From contig CAJNDS010002287.1 in NCBI GenBank assembly GCA_905221605.1, positions 434,001 through 498,000 on the forward strand: a stretch of DNA of 64,000 nt. The letters run 5' to 3'. Source of the stretch: Symbiodinium natans (taxonomy: Eukaryota > Sar > Dinophyceae > Suessiales > Symbiodiniaceae). Shown in pieces: positions 43,311 through 53,684 of this stretch. The notes under the pieces are model-generated. The model was not told where the DNA came from and did not search any database. It was given only the letters and a program-made list of their open reading frames with translations. The position numbers and the translations under genes are program-made. Positions within the stretch are counted from its first letter, which is position 1, and each line of letters opens with the position of its first letter.

Positions 43311-43440
43311 GGTTTAGGGTTTAGGGTTTAGGGTTTAGGGTTTAGGGCTAGGGCTTTAGGGCTTTAGGGCTTTAGGGCTTTAGGGCTTTAGGGCTTTAGG
43401 GCTTTAGGGCTTAGGGTTCAGGGTTTAGGGGGAGATGAAG
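43311..43440 (+). repeat. 130-bp ITR of TTTAGGG then TTTAGGGC; probably a whole intron
   Basis: Five TTTAGGG units, then eight TTTAGGGC octamers, two more heptamers and GGGAGATGAAG. It fills the gap between two in-phase open frames; both ends are AAG|GG and AAG|GC. Confidence 0.9.
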
Positions 43441-43594
43441 GCTTGTTTTCTTGTCCGCCCTATCCGTGGATCCCTCACCCTTCCTGAGTGTTCCCGACAA
43501 GCCTTCAAAGAACTTGAGTTGGAGCCAAAAGTGTCTTTCCAAGACTCCAAGCTTGTCCCTTGCAGGGAAAAGCTCAGACCTGCTGATGAATCAG
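43441..43594 (+). CDS. Candidate exon, 51 codons, unknown product
   Basis: Frame ACFLVRPIRGSLTLPECSRQ, then AFKELELEPKVSFQDS and KLVPCREKLRPADES, from ATGAAG|G to AATCAG|GC. GGCTGG|GTTTAG five bases on is an alternative donor. Composition is strongly protein-like; no family recognised. Confidence 0.58.
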
Positions 43595-44225
43595 GCTGGG
43601 TTTAGATTTTGTTCTCGTGTTTTTGTACGGGGGGCTGGGGGAGTTTGCACATACACCAAGCCACTCAATCTAGCCTATGTGCAAGTGGTAAGAACAAGCA
43701 GCACACCCCAAGCATCATGTGCAACCGAAGCTCCGTCCTAGTCTGAGGAAAGTTGTGATCAGCATGACCAGTGGTCTGTACAGTGTTCGTTTCAGCCGAC
43801 ATGTCTGCTTTCATAAATGTCCCCCCCCCCTCCCCACCAGTACCACCCAGCCTGCTGTGCATAGGTGCTGTAGGGATGGTCGTTACGTTCGCTTATCGGA
43901 CCATTCCGTAGCCACCCCCCCCCTCCCCAAATTCGGTCCACGAGTTACGCTTGTGCCTGGGGATGTTCCCCCTCAAACTCACAGTCCTGAATAGGCATTC
44001 TCATAGGGGGGGCAACCATCATCCCTACTAGCTGTTAGGGTACGGGGGACAAGATCCCAGCTTCTCGCACTTTGTGGCAGCAGGTCGTCCCCACGCCTCC
44101 CAGCTCCCGATCCACGGGTTTTTTCTCGCGATTTACGCGCCGCTCCCTGGCGGCCAAGAGGTGAGGACGGTGAGGGCCTCTGCCGGACTCCAGCCTTATA
44201 CTGCTGACAGCCTTTTGACCCATCT

Positions 44226-44290
44226 TTAAACCATCCTAACCCATCCTAACCCATCCTAACCCATCCTAACCCATCTTAACCCATCTTAAC
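44226..44290 (-). repeat. Decamer array CCATCCTAAC
   Basis: Six to seven CCATCYTAAC units. On the minus strand they read TTAGGATGGG, a telomere-like word with ATG inserted. Confidence 0.9.
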
Positions 44291-44993
44291 TGAGCCTTTG
44301 AACCCATCTTAAGCCTGTTTTGGGGGGTTGCAGGGAAAACTGAGCTGCAAGTTTTGTTGACTGGTCCTTCTTAGGGGGCTTGGGATTTTTTTGACATGCC
44401 GGTGTGGCGGAGTCCGTGGCCCAAACGTTGGCGCGGGACACGACGAAGTGGCAAGAACCCGACCTGCCCCCAAACGGTGAAAGACCCTTCCTGAGGTACA
44501 TAGCCCGGTAAACAGAAAGACCATGTCTTGCGCCGTGAAATCCTCAAGTCCGTCGGTCTTGCGGTTCCGGTAGCTCAAGAACGGCTAAACCCGACCTTGC
44601 GTCGGAGGCCATAAAGGCTGAAGCAAGCGAGACGTTGTCGAACCTCTTAGCATCTTAGCTGCTTCCGGATGCTTCCAACACACCTCTCCCACGTCTCGCC
44701 TCGCCATGAAATCTTTCAAATTCTCTTTTAGCTGCGAAGCAGCTTTGAAATTATCACGTCCGCCCGGTTGAACGAGAGTCGACACACCGGCAGCTGTCCG
44801 GGTCTGTATGGATTGTAGGGAACTCAGCAACTATGTTGCTGTGCTGCTAGGGGGCAGGACACGGCCACTGATGGCGGAGCAACATGCAGCAAGGCGGGCT
44901 CTTGAAATGTAGCGATGGATCGGACATGTCGGGTTCCACGGGCGAAGGATATCGAAGGCATGTGAATCCCAGCTTCGGCAAAGCAGTGACGAA

Positions 44994-45043
44994 TTAGGGT
45001 TTAGGGGTTAGGGTTTAGGATTTAGGGTTTGGGGTTTAGGGTT
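44994..45043 (+). repeat. ITR, TTTAGGG on + strand
   Basis: Six to seven units. The upstream open frame (44915-44993) carries WIGHVGFHGRRISK then ACESQLRQSSDEL; the first part recalls the C-terminal WxGHVxRM...RxPK segment of LINE reverse transcriptases, but this is weak. Confidence 0.9.
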
Positions 45044-47132
45044 AACTCGGGTGAGTTCAACCAGGTGGGCGCACGTTGACAAGGGTATGACGCCCTTAGG
45101 GCAAAATGCCACAAGCAAGCCTACAGATTTGTTGCAGCAGCGTGTGTCATCGATTGCGCGGTCTTTGACTCCTGCTGGAAACAATGGTTATCCCGCAATC
45201 GGGGCGATGTTGCTGCCAGTGGACCAGATGCAACCAAGTCATTCACATCATATAGATCAACTATTTCGGGGTCTGGGCCTCGCTCTCTGTCCTGAATCCA
45301 CAAATTCCTAACTGTAAAGCCCCAGATCGGCGACTAGCTGCTGTCAGCACTCACCACCTCCTACACAAACCTCGTGTTACACGACCTCCTTCATGTTGCA
45401 GCACGAAGACCTCTGACGAGGTAAATCTACGATGCCGTACGCGCAGAAGCGCCAGATCACAGGTACCACAACGTGTCCTGCACGCCTTGTTTGGGTCCAT
45501 CTGGTCCATCGGATGTCGAGAAAAGGCCCCTCACTTCTGCATGGATTTCTAAGCAGATGTGATCTATGCACTTTAAGCAGAGCTGCCCAATGACATATCT
45601 TGCGCCTTGATTGATTCGTGCTTAGTGCTCGCAACCAACCGAACGTGGTTCTTAGCAGCTGCTGTTTCGGGCAGGCGCCGTAGGAGTCTGGAAGCATGCT
45701 GATCATGCCCAATGATCTCTGAGGAAGCACAAAAAGAGCGTTGGTTTGGTGGAGACATGAGTGTCCGCAGGAAAAGGCAGCGAGTTGAAGGTCGCGTCAT
45801 CACACCCTAGATTTGACATCCTCATGGGCCATTGCCCCACCCACTTAAAGTGGAGCACGAAACCACAGTCTTCAGGGTCTCTTTTGATCCAAGCTCTTGG
45901 AGGCCCCAAGGACCCTCTTGGGAAGAACTGCAAAGTGAACCGATGAGCTGCGAAAACGGGAGCTCAGGAGCAGGGGGGGGGGGGGGGGCTTTGGCTGGGT
46001 CTCTCTTCTTGTGTTCTAAGTGTGTTCCAATGTACCTTCAAGTATGTTCCATTTAGTTTGGTGAAGCAGCAAGGGCCCCTAATCTTCTGGACCTGCCGAT
46101 GTTCTTCGAGACCATGATTTCCTTGCTTTTACACCTTTGGATTTCCAGCTTCCGTTCCAAGCTTAGTCCTGGCTTCTGTGTGCACCTGTGTGCACCTGTG
46201 TGGGCCAAGGTTGTCAGATGAAGCGTCCGCCGTCGGATCAAAGCCGAAGAGTGGCCCACATACGGCACACCCTAAACTAAGCGCTTGAGACAGGCGACCG
46301 ATGAGGACCAGACTTCAGTCTCCCCCGTAGCAGCTCCAGCCCAAAACATTCGGCAATCTGTCCTTTTGGTTCACCCTGAAGCCCCGCGCTGCAAGGTAGG
46401 TCGAAACCTGTGCCTGCGGGGGCACGAACAACCAACAAAACCTGAACTCTTACCCTGGACGAAAATAGGGGACTCCCCCTGACCTTTTGTCACACGGCAG
46501 TGCTCCAGTCTCTGTGCATGGCCCCATGGGTGCCGCAGGCAGTCAGGGCTGCGCCTTGGGACGAATTGGAACTTAAGTTGGGCCTGCAAGTCTAGGTATA
46601 TAGGTATAGGGCTAGAGTAGTAGGGCCTCCATGGTGTATGGCATGGGGGCAGTGCAGGGGTGTGCTAGGGTTGAGGGGCGTCAGGGGTTGAAAAACACTT
46701 TTCCCATGGATGGGAGTCACGGCCGATCCGCTGGCATTCGCGAGGCGCTTGGATGGTGACTAGCATGACTTGGGTCGTGCTCACCGGTGCTTGCTTGGCT
46801 ATGTTTGGCTCTGGCCTGGCAAGAAGGCTGCTCTGCGGGGAAGAGGGCCTCACGTGGCTGCAAAGAGAGCGGCGAGATCTGATATGTGCCTCTTCATGAT
46901 GTGACAAGACCCCCTGCTTGTGCAATGAGATGCCCGACCGACGGGACGTTTTCGTTGTCGTCAGGCCAGCACCGACTCCCAGCTTCAACGGCATTTGGTG
47001 CAAGTAGCACAGTGGTCGGAAGATCCCAGATCCCTTTTGAGCCAGCATCACTGTTGCGTCGAGTGCCCAAGCATCCCATACTACCCCTGGTCACCACTTA
47101 GCCATGGCTCCCCTTGAAATCTAAGGGTAGTT
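45044..47132. other. No confirmed gene
   Basis: Several 60-130 codon frames on both strands, none recognisable. A G14 run lies at 45975-45988. GTGTGCACCT is repeated near 46180. Confidence 0.4.
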
Positions 47133-47349
47133 GAAACACGGGTCCTAGATTGCCGCGAGGTTTTCGGCATTTTCCATGCCTTTGGCTGAAGTACGATCTC
47201 ATTTAACACCAAAGGCCCCAATTCAGTAAAAATCGAAGTAGTTTTTTTACTGTTTTTTTAGCCTCCTGTTTTAGGAATCCTCCCAACACCCCGGTAAAAC
47301 GTACGTTTTCGCACACCCGAACACCACAGCAATCTAGGACCCGTGTTCC
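47133..47349. mobile_element. hAT-like MITE with perfect 8-bp target duplication
   Basis: Left end GAAACACGGGTCCTAGATTG, right end CAATCTAGGACCCGTGTTCC: a 21-bp terminal inverted repeat (with the next inner base pair) with one mismatch. GGGTAGTT flanks it directly at 47125-47132 and 47350-47357. 217 bp, T-rich interior (TTTTTTTACTGTTTTTTTAG), no coding capacity. Eight-base duplications are typical of hAT-superfamily insertions (established); the family assignment is inferred. Confidence 0.9.
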
Positions 47350-47599
47350 GGGTAGTTTCACGGGCTCTTACTATGGTCCCTTGCCCTCTTTAGAGGGTTC
47401 TGATGTATGGGCCACTGATGTTTGTAAGGTGTCTATAAGGGGCCGCCCCTTTTAAGGGCCCTACCCTTAAGATGAAGTTCCTTGAAGCTCCGGCGTCCTT
47501 GAGGCTGCCAGCTGGACACGAGCCAGGTGGCCTCCCAGCTCGAGCACTCCTCCAACTTCTCCCTCCTGCTGCCTGGCGAACCGTGGGTTTTTGTTGGGT

Positions 47600-47800
47600 T
47601 GGTTTCCGAAATAGGGGGGGAACCTTCTTGGGGTCCTTATCAAAAAGGGGATCCTACCATGAGGGGATGGAAATTAAGGGGGTCTTGTTTGTTTGGCTGG
47701 TTTCCGAAATTCGGGTAACCTTCTTGGGGTCCTTATCAAAAAAGGGGATCCTGCCATTAGGAGATGTCTATTGGGGGCCTCCGTTTTTTTCGTAAGCCGT
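47600..47800 (+). mobile_element. MITE family 2, two partial copies in tandem
   Basis: GGTTTCCGAAAT ... AACCTTCTTGGGGTCCTTAT ... GGGGATCCT occurs at 47602-47692 and again at 47698-47800. The second copy retains a right end with CGTTTTTTTCGTAAGCC. Confidence 0.75.
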
Positions 47801-48550
47801 AAGGCCCCATAGATCGTGAGTACCAAACATACCAAGCTCCAGGAGCCAGGGCTTTAGGTTGAAGAGAAAAGTGGGTGAGTGAGTCAACAAGCACTTACGG
47901 AGCGGCCCCCCGCCCATGACCGAGCTGTCACGCGCCTATCTCGTGCTCTAGGCCTTAGGCCTAGAGTGACTGCAACTCAACGTGGACGGTCCGGCCTGGA
48001 ACAACCGCCAGCTTCAGAGGGATGCCTTACTTTGTAGCAGTTGCTGCACCAGCGCAACCACTGGCCTTGGAATGTGCTTGCTGCTTTGGTCAGTCCCTCA
48101 GTGCATGGAGTTCTTTATGCACTGGGCTTGTTGATGTTGCTGGTTGTGTTGTTGGGCCCTCTGCGCGTGGAGCGTTTCTGCTCTCTCCGCACTTGGCCTA
48201 CAGATTTGGTATGTGGCGTGTGCTTGCTACGAACAAACATGGTGGTCCTGGTTGAGCAACTCTGTTGTAGCCGATTAAATATGACGCGCTGCTTGGCAAA
48301 CCGTGCGCAAGCCATAATCTGACGCGATCCGCGCTCAGCAATCTGGTGGGCCCCGGAAGCCACACCAGTTGTGTCCCCTACAGTGTTGGGGAACTTTGAG
48401 AACTGAAATAGGTGGGCAGTGCTGTGTGTTATTTGAAAGTACCGCTAATGACGTATTGCCCAATAACGGCTGCATGTTGTGGAGTTAACTCACAGTGGAG
48501 GGTTTCCACTAGGTGCATCTAACCCCTAAAGTCGATCTTTCCAATTGCAG

Positions 48551-48609
48551 GCCGACATGTTGCATACCCCACGCGACTCCAGTGGAAGTTGCTAGATTTG
48601 GGTGCTGGG
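48551..48609 (+). CDS. Possible exon of a SAM-dependent methyltransferase
   Basis: A strong TCTTTCCAATTGCAG|G acceptor, then RHVAYPTRLQWKLLDLGAG. LLDLGAG is the usual glycine motif I of class I methyltransferases. The frame continues open with ...GCLWTDVSVEL, which could be motif II. Motif I alone is short, so this is tentative. Confidence 0.33.
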
Positions 48610-49700
48610 GTTGAGGCAGTTCCGACGTCCGGGCACGGCGCCTTTGCTTGGGCTCTGGGCTGCTTGTGGACGGACGTGTCGGTTGAGCTGGCATGGTGGG
48701 TGCACCAGGCCCCAGTGACGTCGCAAGAAGCAGATTTCTTGATGTCCACGACCAATGTAGAAAACACAGCCCAATGTGGCAAGCATAGCCAGCATACAAG
48801 CAGCAGGCCAAGTGCAGAGGGATTCCAACAAAACTCCACACCCAAAGGCCTGCGCACGACCATGCCCAATCTTAGCTCTCTGGCAACAGGTTTGGGGGTT
48901 GGAAGTGGGAGGATGATTGCCCTGAGGAGCAGCTACACTAAATAGTTGTGTCAGATTTACAGCGTGGAACTCAGGAGCTTGATTTTGGTAGTGCCATATG
49001 CCATGTGTGCTCAGCGCTGCCGTTGAGAAATGGCTTGAACAGCTCCTCTCGACCTTGGGCGCGTACTTCAAGAACTCGCTGTTTTGTCCCGACTCGGGGT
49101 GGCCATGGGTGCTGGAACTGCGGCTGCTTCTCACCAAACCCTGGCATCCAGAATATCTATATAAAAGTAACTTTCCTTCCGACGCCGCATGACGCGTTCC
49201 CCGGCCCAGGTTTCTGGAAGGCGATGAGGACCGGAACGGCCGGTTCGAAAGCACGCGCCTAAGTCTCTTGTGTCGAGTGCCACTTCGGAGGATGAAGGTG
49301 ACATGTTGGCCACGGGGCCCATGGAGTGAAACGGTTTCCAAAGGGATTTTCAAGGCACTCGGTACTCTGCAGTTCCTTGGGGGGGGGCAGACTTTTTTGG
49401 GCATGTGCCTTGTCTGATGTCACAAAGCAGAGTGGCAGGGTCCGCTGCCCCAAGATCCTGAGCTCTAGGCTTTCGCAGGGCCCCCACGTTGAGCTCTCCA
49501 AGGCAAGTCCAGCCGCCCGTGGGTGGGCAAGCAGCGCAGACGCGGAGTTCCGGTGCTTCGAGTGCTGCTCGGCGAGGGGGATCTTCTGGGGCTCTTCTCT
49601 CGGGGCTTGAACTGGAGCATCGCAGAGAATTCAGTGAAACAGGAGAGCGCGCCTAAGAGTCGACTTTGGACCCAAATTTACGGAGTTTGACAAGACTGCC

Positions 49701-49733
49701 TTTTTTTTTTTTTTTTGGGGGGGGGGGGGGGGG
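49701..49733 (+). repeat. T16-G17 homopolymer pair
   Basis: Sixteen T followed directly by seventeen G. Confidence 0.95.
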
Positions 49734-52664
49734 ACGTCTTCAACGTAACATCCAGCTAAACATCCAGCTGTCGCTCCAAAGGCCTCCATCGACCTCGTCG
49801 CGCCTCTCGCTGAAGGCCTCTCAAGTCCAGGGATGCTGTTTGCCATGGTCTAGGTGTTGGGACGTAGGGATTATGGATGATTATAGTACCCACCCCCTAG
49901 TAGAATCCTGAATAAGGACTGTTAGCATAGGGGGGAACATCCCAAACTGTGTGGGATGCTGTTTGGGATGCGCTGCGCGCCTCACGTGCAAGCTTTTCTC
50001 CTTGAAAAGAGCACAGAGCGCACCACTTCACTGGGCATGGCGCCCCGCCTCTTCCAGGTGCATGGTTTAATTTGGGGCCGCGAGTGCGAGGGGCATACCA
50101 GCCATACCGAGTCATACCAGCAACATCCTTAGAAGCGAGTAGGGCTTTTGCGTGAAAAAGCCGTGGCTTCCTTAGGTCAGGAGGGACTCTTTGAGGAACG
50201 ATCTCGAAGACCCGACAGCACCCGTCGCGTGAGAGCTCTGCAAGCCAGACTGGGCACGAAGTAGTCGAAACTCAGCTCACACAGCCCTGCGGGTCCCGCC
50301 CCTCCGCATTCTACCCTCTAGGAGGAGTAACAGGCAGAGGAATCGAGGAGTTAAGGAGACGTTGCAGGTTGGCTCAGGAAACCGCGCAGTCAAGAATCAA
50401 GAAGCACCCAAGCGCTCGAAGCAGACGCGCTTTGTCCCAGGCCGGAAGTCTCGAGAGTTCCGCCGTGTCGGACAGCTGGGGCAGAGGGCAAGGTTGGAGA
50501 GCCTGAGGGAAGAGGATGAAGGAGGTGTAAGAGTTTCAAAGGATAGCTTTAAGTTGTTTTGGGATGTTTGGGGGTCCTAAATGGAGGCTTGGCGCTCCGG
50601 AACACCCCAAGGCCAGATCGTGTGCTTCCGGGGAGGGTGTGGAGATGGCATCGATATGGCACTCGGGAGTGGGGGGAAGTTCTGGCTGCTCTCGTCGGCG
50701 CGGCAAGGCGCGTGTCAATGGTCCAGTCAAACCCACTGAAACCCACGAGCTCATCAGCTGGGATCTTCTTGAGTGCCCAAGTCTTAAGTCCAATCCTCGA
50801 CCCTCGTCCCCTCTAGGTTAGGGCTGGAGCTAGAACCCTAGAACCGGAGGAGTTCAACCAGATGTTGCGCAGCCACGGCATCGCAACAGACACCTGGGGC
50901 AAGCACGGGACGAAGGTGGGAACTGCTTAACATGCAGGGCTTACGAAGGCGGGACTCGAGACTGGGGCTCTGCGAAAGATCGATCTCTTATTGGGCCTTG
51001 GGCACGTGGGGGTTGATGCATGATGATGCATGTTGATGCTGCGGCGCACTCCTCCCATCCAGGAGGAAGCTTTTTTCTTCCCTCCCTCACCTTTGGCCTG
51101 CGTTTTGGGACGCATCGTCTGCCACGCCACTCACCCTAGAGCCCTTGTAATCGTCAGCCTCAGATTCTCGAAGTTGTAATTGTAAGGCAAGACCCGCACC
51201 TCCCTGTCCAGGGCGTCGACCAGCTCTTCTGGGAGCTCTTCTGCCAGCGCGGCAGCATCCTCACAGGCCCCTTTTGTGTTGCGTCGCTGCGCTGGTGCGC
51301 GCATCTTGAGCACAGCCGAGCACCTTAAGCTGGCTTGCTTGGGATTTTGGGACTTCGAGCCTGCAGTGTAGGGATTCGGCGAGCCTCAGCGCCCCAGCCC
51401 GTGTAACTAGGACTGGGCTGCTTTTTGGGTCACCAGTACACATGTGGAGCAAGAGCCACTCAGGCTGATTCGAGGATGTCCCTCTCGAGTCTCATTCCAG
51501 TATAGGGGTGAAGGGGCAATTGTAGAAACTCGTAGCATTCCTTTTGTTCATTCACAGCTTGCTGGCATGCATTGGTTGTCAAAGCTTGTTCTTTTCTGTC
51601 TGCACGCGGCGAATCATTCATGTCTCTACGCTACATGTGCTTGTTTTCTGTCAGCACCTTAAAAGACGGCGCCAGGCCTTGGCACCAAGAAGCTGAAGCG
51701 GGTGACGCGGCTCTTGACGCTCGGCACGAGTTTGTGTGGGGGGGGGGGGGACAAAAGTACTCAGCTTCTTCAGCCACGGTCCGGTGGTCTTGTTCTGCAT
51801 GAATGAAAAACAGGGCGCCTGCCACATAGCTCCGGAAAAAAGTGAGATGATCTTTGCCATCTGCCATCTGCCACGACCCTTTTAGAGATCAAAGCCTTGT
51901 GAAGCTGTGGAGCGGAAAGAAGTCGCAGAAGAGGAAGATCCGGCTGCTGGCGGAAATCGACGGCGTGGACCATGCTTCGACTTCAGAGGGACAGAGCATG
52001 GCAGAGCGATGCACAGTGCACAGGGGCTTGGAGAGCTCACGATGTCAAGGGCTCACTTAAACAGTGGTGGTTTTTTGGCAGTTGTTCCATAGATGTCAGA
52101 GCGACTTGCAGAGTTCTTTTCAGAAGCTTATTCCCAACACCCTGGCAAGCCGAAGCCCCACTCTCGGCAAGGTTATGGTGTCCCGGCTACAGTTCATGCA
52201 CGACGGTCAGCAGATCCAACGCCAGCAACTGCCCCTGCGCAGGCCTTCTTTTGGAAGCTTGGGGGCCTTTCCCGGGCTTAGGGGTTTGGGGGGCTTTGGG
52301 GGGGGCTTCGGGGGCTTTTGCTATGGGTCTTTTGCGCCTGACTTTCAACTTAGGGTCCCAAATGCTGGCCCGGTCCATCTAGTGAAAGCTCGCAGGTTGG
52401 AAGCGGTAGGAAGCAGAGTGGGTTTAGGGCGTTTGGGGGGGGGGACCAATCGAAGAACTTTCGACCACAAGCACGACTTCGAGTCGAAGACTCTGAAGAT
52501 TTCAAGAAACATGGTGGGTGCATGCTGGTATATTCTTCGACATGGAAACCTGAGAGGCATAAACTTCCAAAAAATTGTGGAAGCCCAAAAGCGAGGCAAA
52601 TGAAAAGTCCACACGGGGGCCCTTAGGCCCTAGGCTCTATGAAGCCAGCTCCCGTCTCTCAGAG
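49734..52664. other. Scattered protein-like frames, none confirmed
   Basis: Frames such as KLWSGKKSQKRKIRLLAEID (51898-51960) and QKLIPNTLASRSPTLGK (52118-52170) look coding and have AG/GT or AG/GC edges, but no domain is recognisable. A G12 tract lies at 51738-51750. Confidence 0.35.
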
Positions 52665-52769
52665 GCTGCGGTGGCAGCTGCCAACCGACAACGTGCTGCT
52701 GCAATCCTGTGAGAGCACGCTCTACGACGAGGAGTACAAGCACGTGGAGCCGTGGAGCGCCTTCGCTAG
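52665..52769 (+). CDS. Candidate exon next to a MITE
   Basis: After TCTCAGAG|G: LRWQLPTDNVLLQSCESTLY, then DEEYKHVEPWSAFA. A family 2 MITE begins seven bases beyond. Product unknown. Confidence 0.38.
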
Positions 52770-52776
52770 ACCATGA

Positions 52777-52900
52777 GGGGGGCTTCCGAAATTTGGGGGG
52801 GGGGGGGGGGGGGGGTACCCTTCTTGGGGTCCTTATCTTTTTGTGGAGATCCTAGTATTTGGAGGGTCTATATTAAGGTTCCCTATCTTCGAAAACCCCC
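52777..52900 (+). mobile_element. MITE family 2, copy B (best-preserved)
   Basis: Left end GGGGGGCTTCCGAAATTT, right end CTTCGAAAACCCCC; flanked by ATGA (52773-52776 and 52901-52904). The internal G tract is 23 nt (52795-52817), followed by GTACCCTTCTTGGGGTCC. Confidence 0.85.
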
Positions 52901-53230
52901 ATGAGATGTAGGAGCATCACTGGCTTGGGACATCGAGACGAATATGTCAAGAGGATTATTCAGAAAGCATTGATTTTCAAACGGGATAGGGAAGCAAGCT
53001 TGCGCAACGCTGCATTGCCAGAACTATGGCACCCAAATCTCTATACCGCGTTTGGGATGTTTGTCACCATCCTACTCACTGATCCACTCATTGGCATGTG
53101 CTCGAAAACCATTCGAGAGCCTTTCAACCTACCCTTCAACATCCCATGCCGAGTATATCATGTCATACAACACTCTTGCAATGTAGTAGTAAAGTCTACA
53201 GTATAGTAGTAGAACTATATTTGAGCATAA

Positions 53231-53257
53231 GAATATATATATATATATATATATATA

Positions 53258-53292
<35 letters not shown>

Positions 53293-53310
53293 TTACCCCC
53301 CCCCCCCCCC
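53231..53310 (+). repeat. (TA)n tract and C15
   Basis: Two TA blocks separated by GC, then GGTTA and C15 (53296-53310). Confidence 0.95.
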
Positions 53311-53440
53311 AGTGACCTACCCTTTTTCGCCTTGTCTCAAGTCACCCGCTGCACTGCAAGCAAACTCGGTGGCAATATAGCGTATTTCCTAGGGCGTAGA
53401 CTAAAAGCACAACTAAAATCGCATACACGGGACAGTAGAA

Positions 53441-53672
53441 AAACCAAAAACACCAAAACCAAAAAACCCAAAAAAAGCCAAAACAAAAAAAAAAAAAAAA
53501 AAAAAAAAAAAAACAAAACGAAAAAAAACCAAAAAAACCAAAGCCAAAAAAGCCAAAAACACCAAAAAAAATTGGTATTTTTGGTTTTTTTGGTTTGGGT
53601 TTTTTTGGTTTTTTTGGTTTTGGTATTTTTGGTTTTTTGGTTTTGGTATTTTGGCTTTTTAGTTCGCCTTCA
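53441..53672. repeat. Fold-back of CCAAAAA / TTTTTGG units with A29
   Basis: Left arm is ACCAAAAA-type repeats with A29 at 53485-53513; right arm (53573-53672) is TTTTTGG repeats, the approximate reverse complement. Would form a roughly 100-bp hairpin. The left arm contains no T and the right arm no A for long stretches. Confidence 0.85.
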
Positions 53673-53684
53673 CGGTCACGAGGC

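Noticed and set aside
48335-48375. IWWAPEATP as a kinase APE motif
   Set aside because: No activation-segment or alpha-F sequence nearby on the same strand.
49208-49250. GDEDRNGRF as an EF-hand loop
   Set aside because: Position 12 is Arg, not Glu/Asp, and no partner hand or entering helix was seen.
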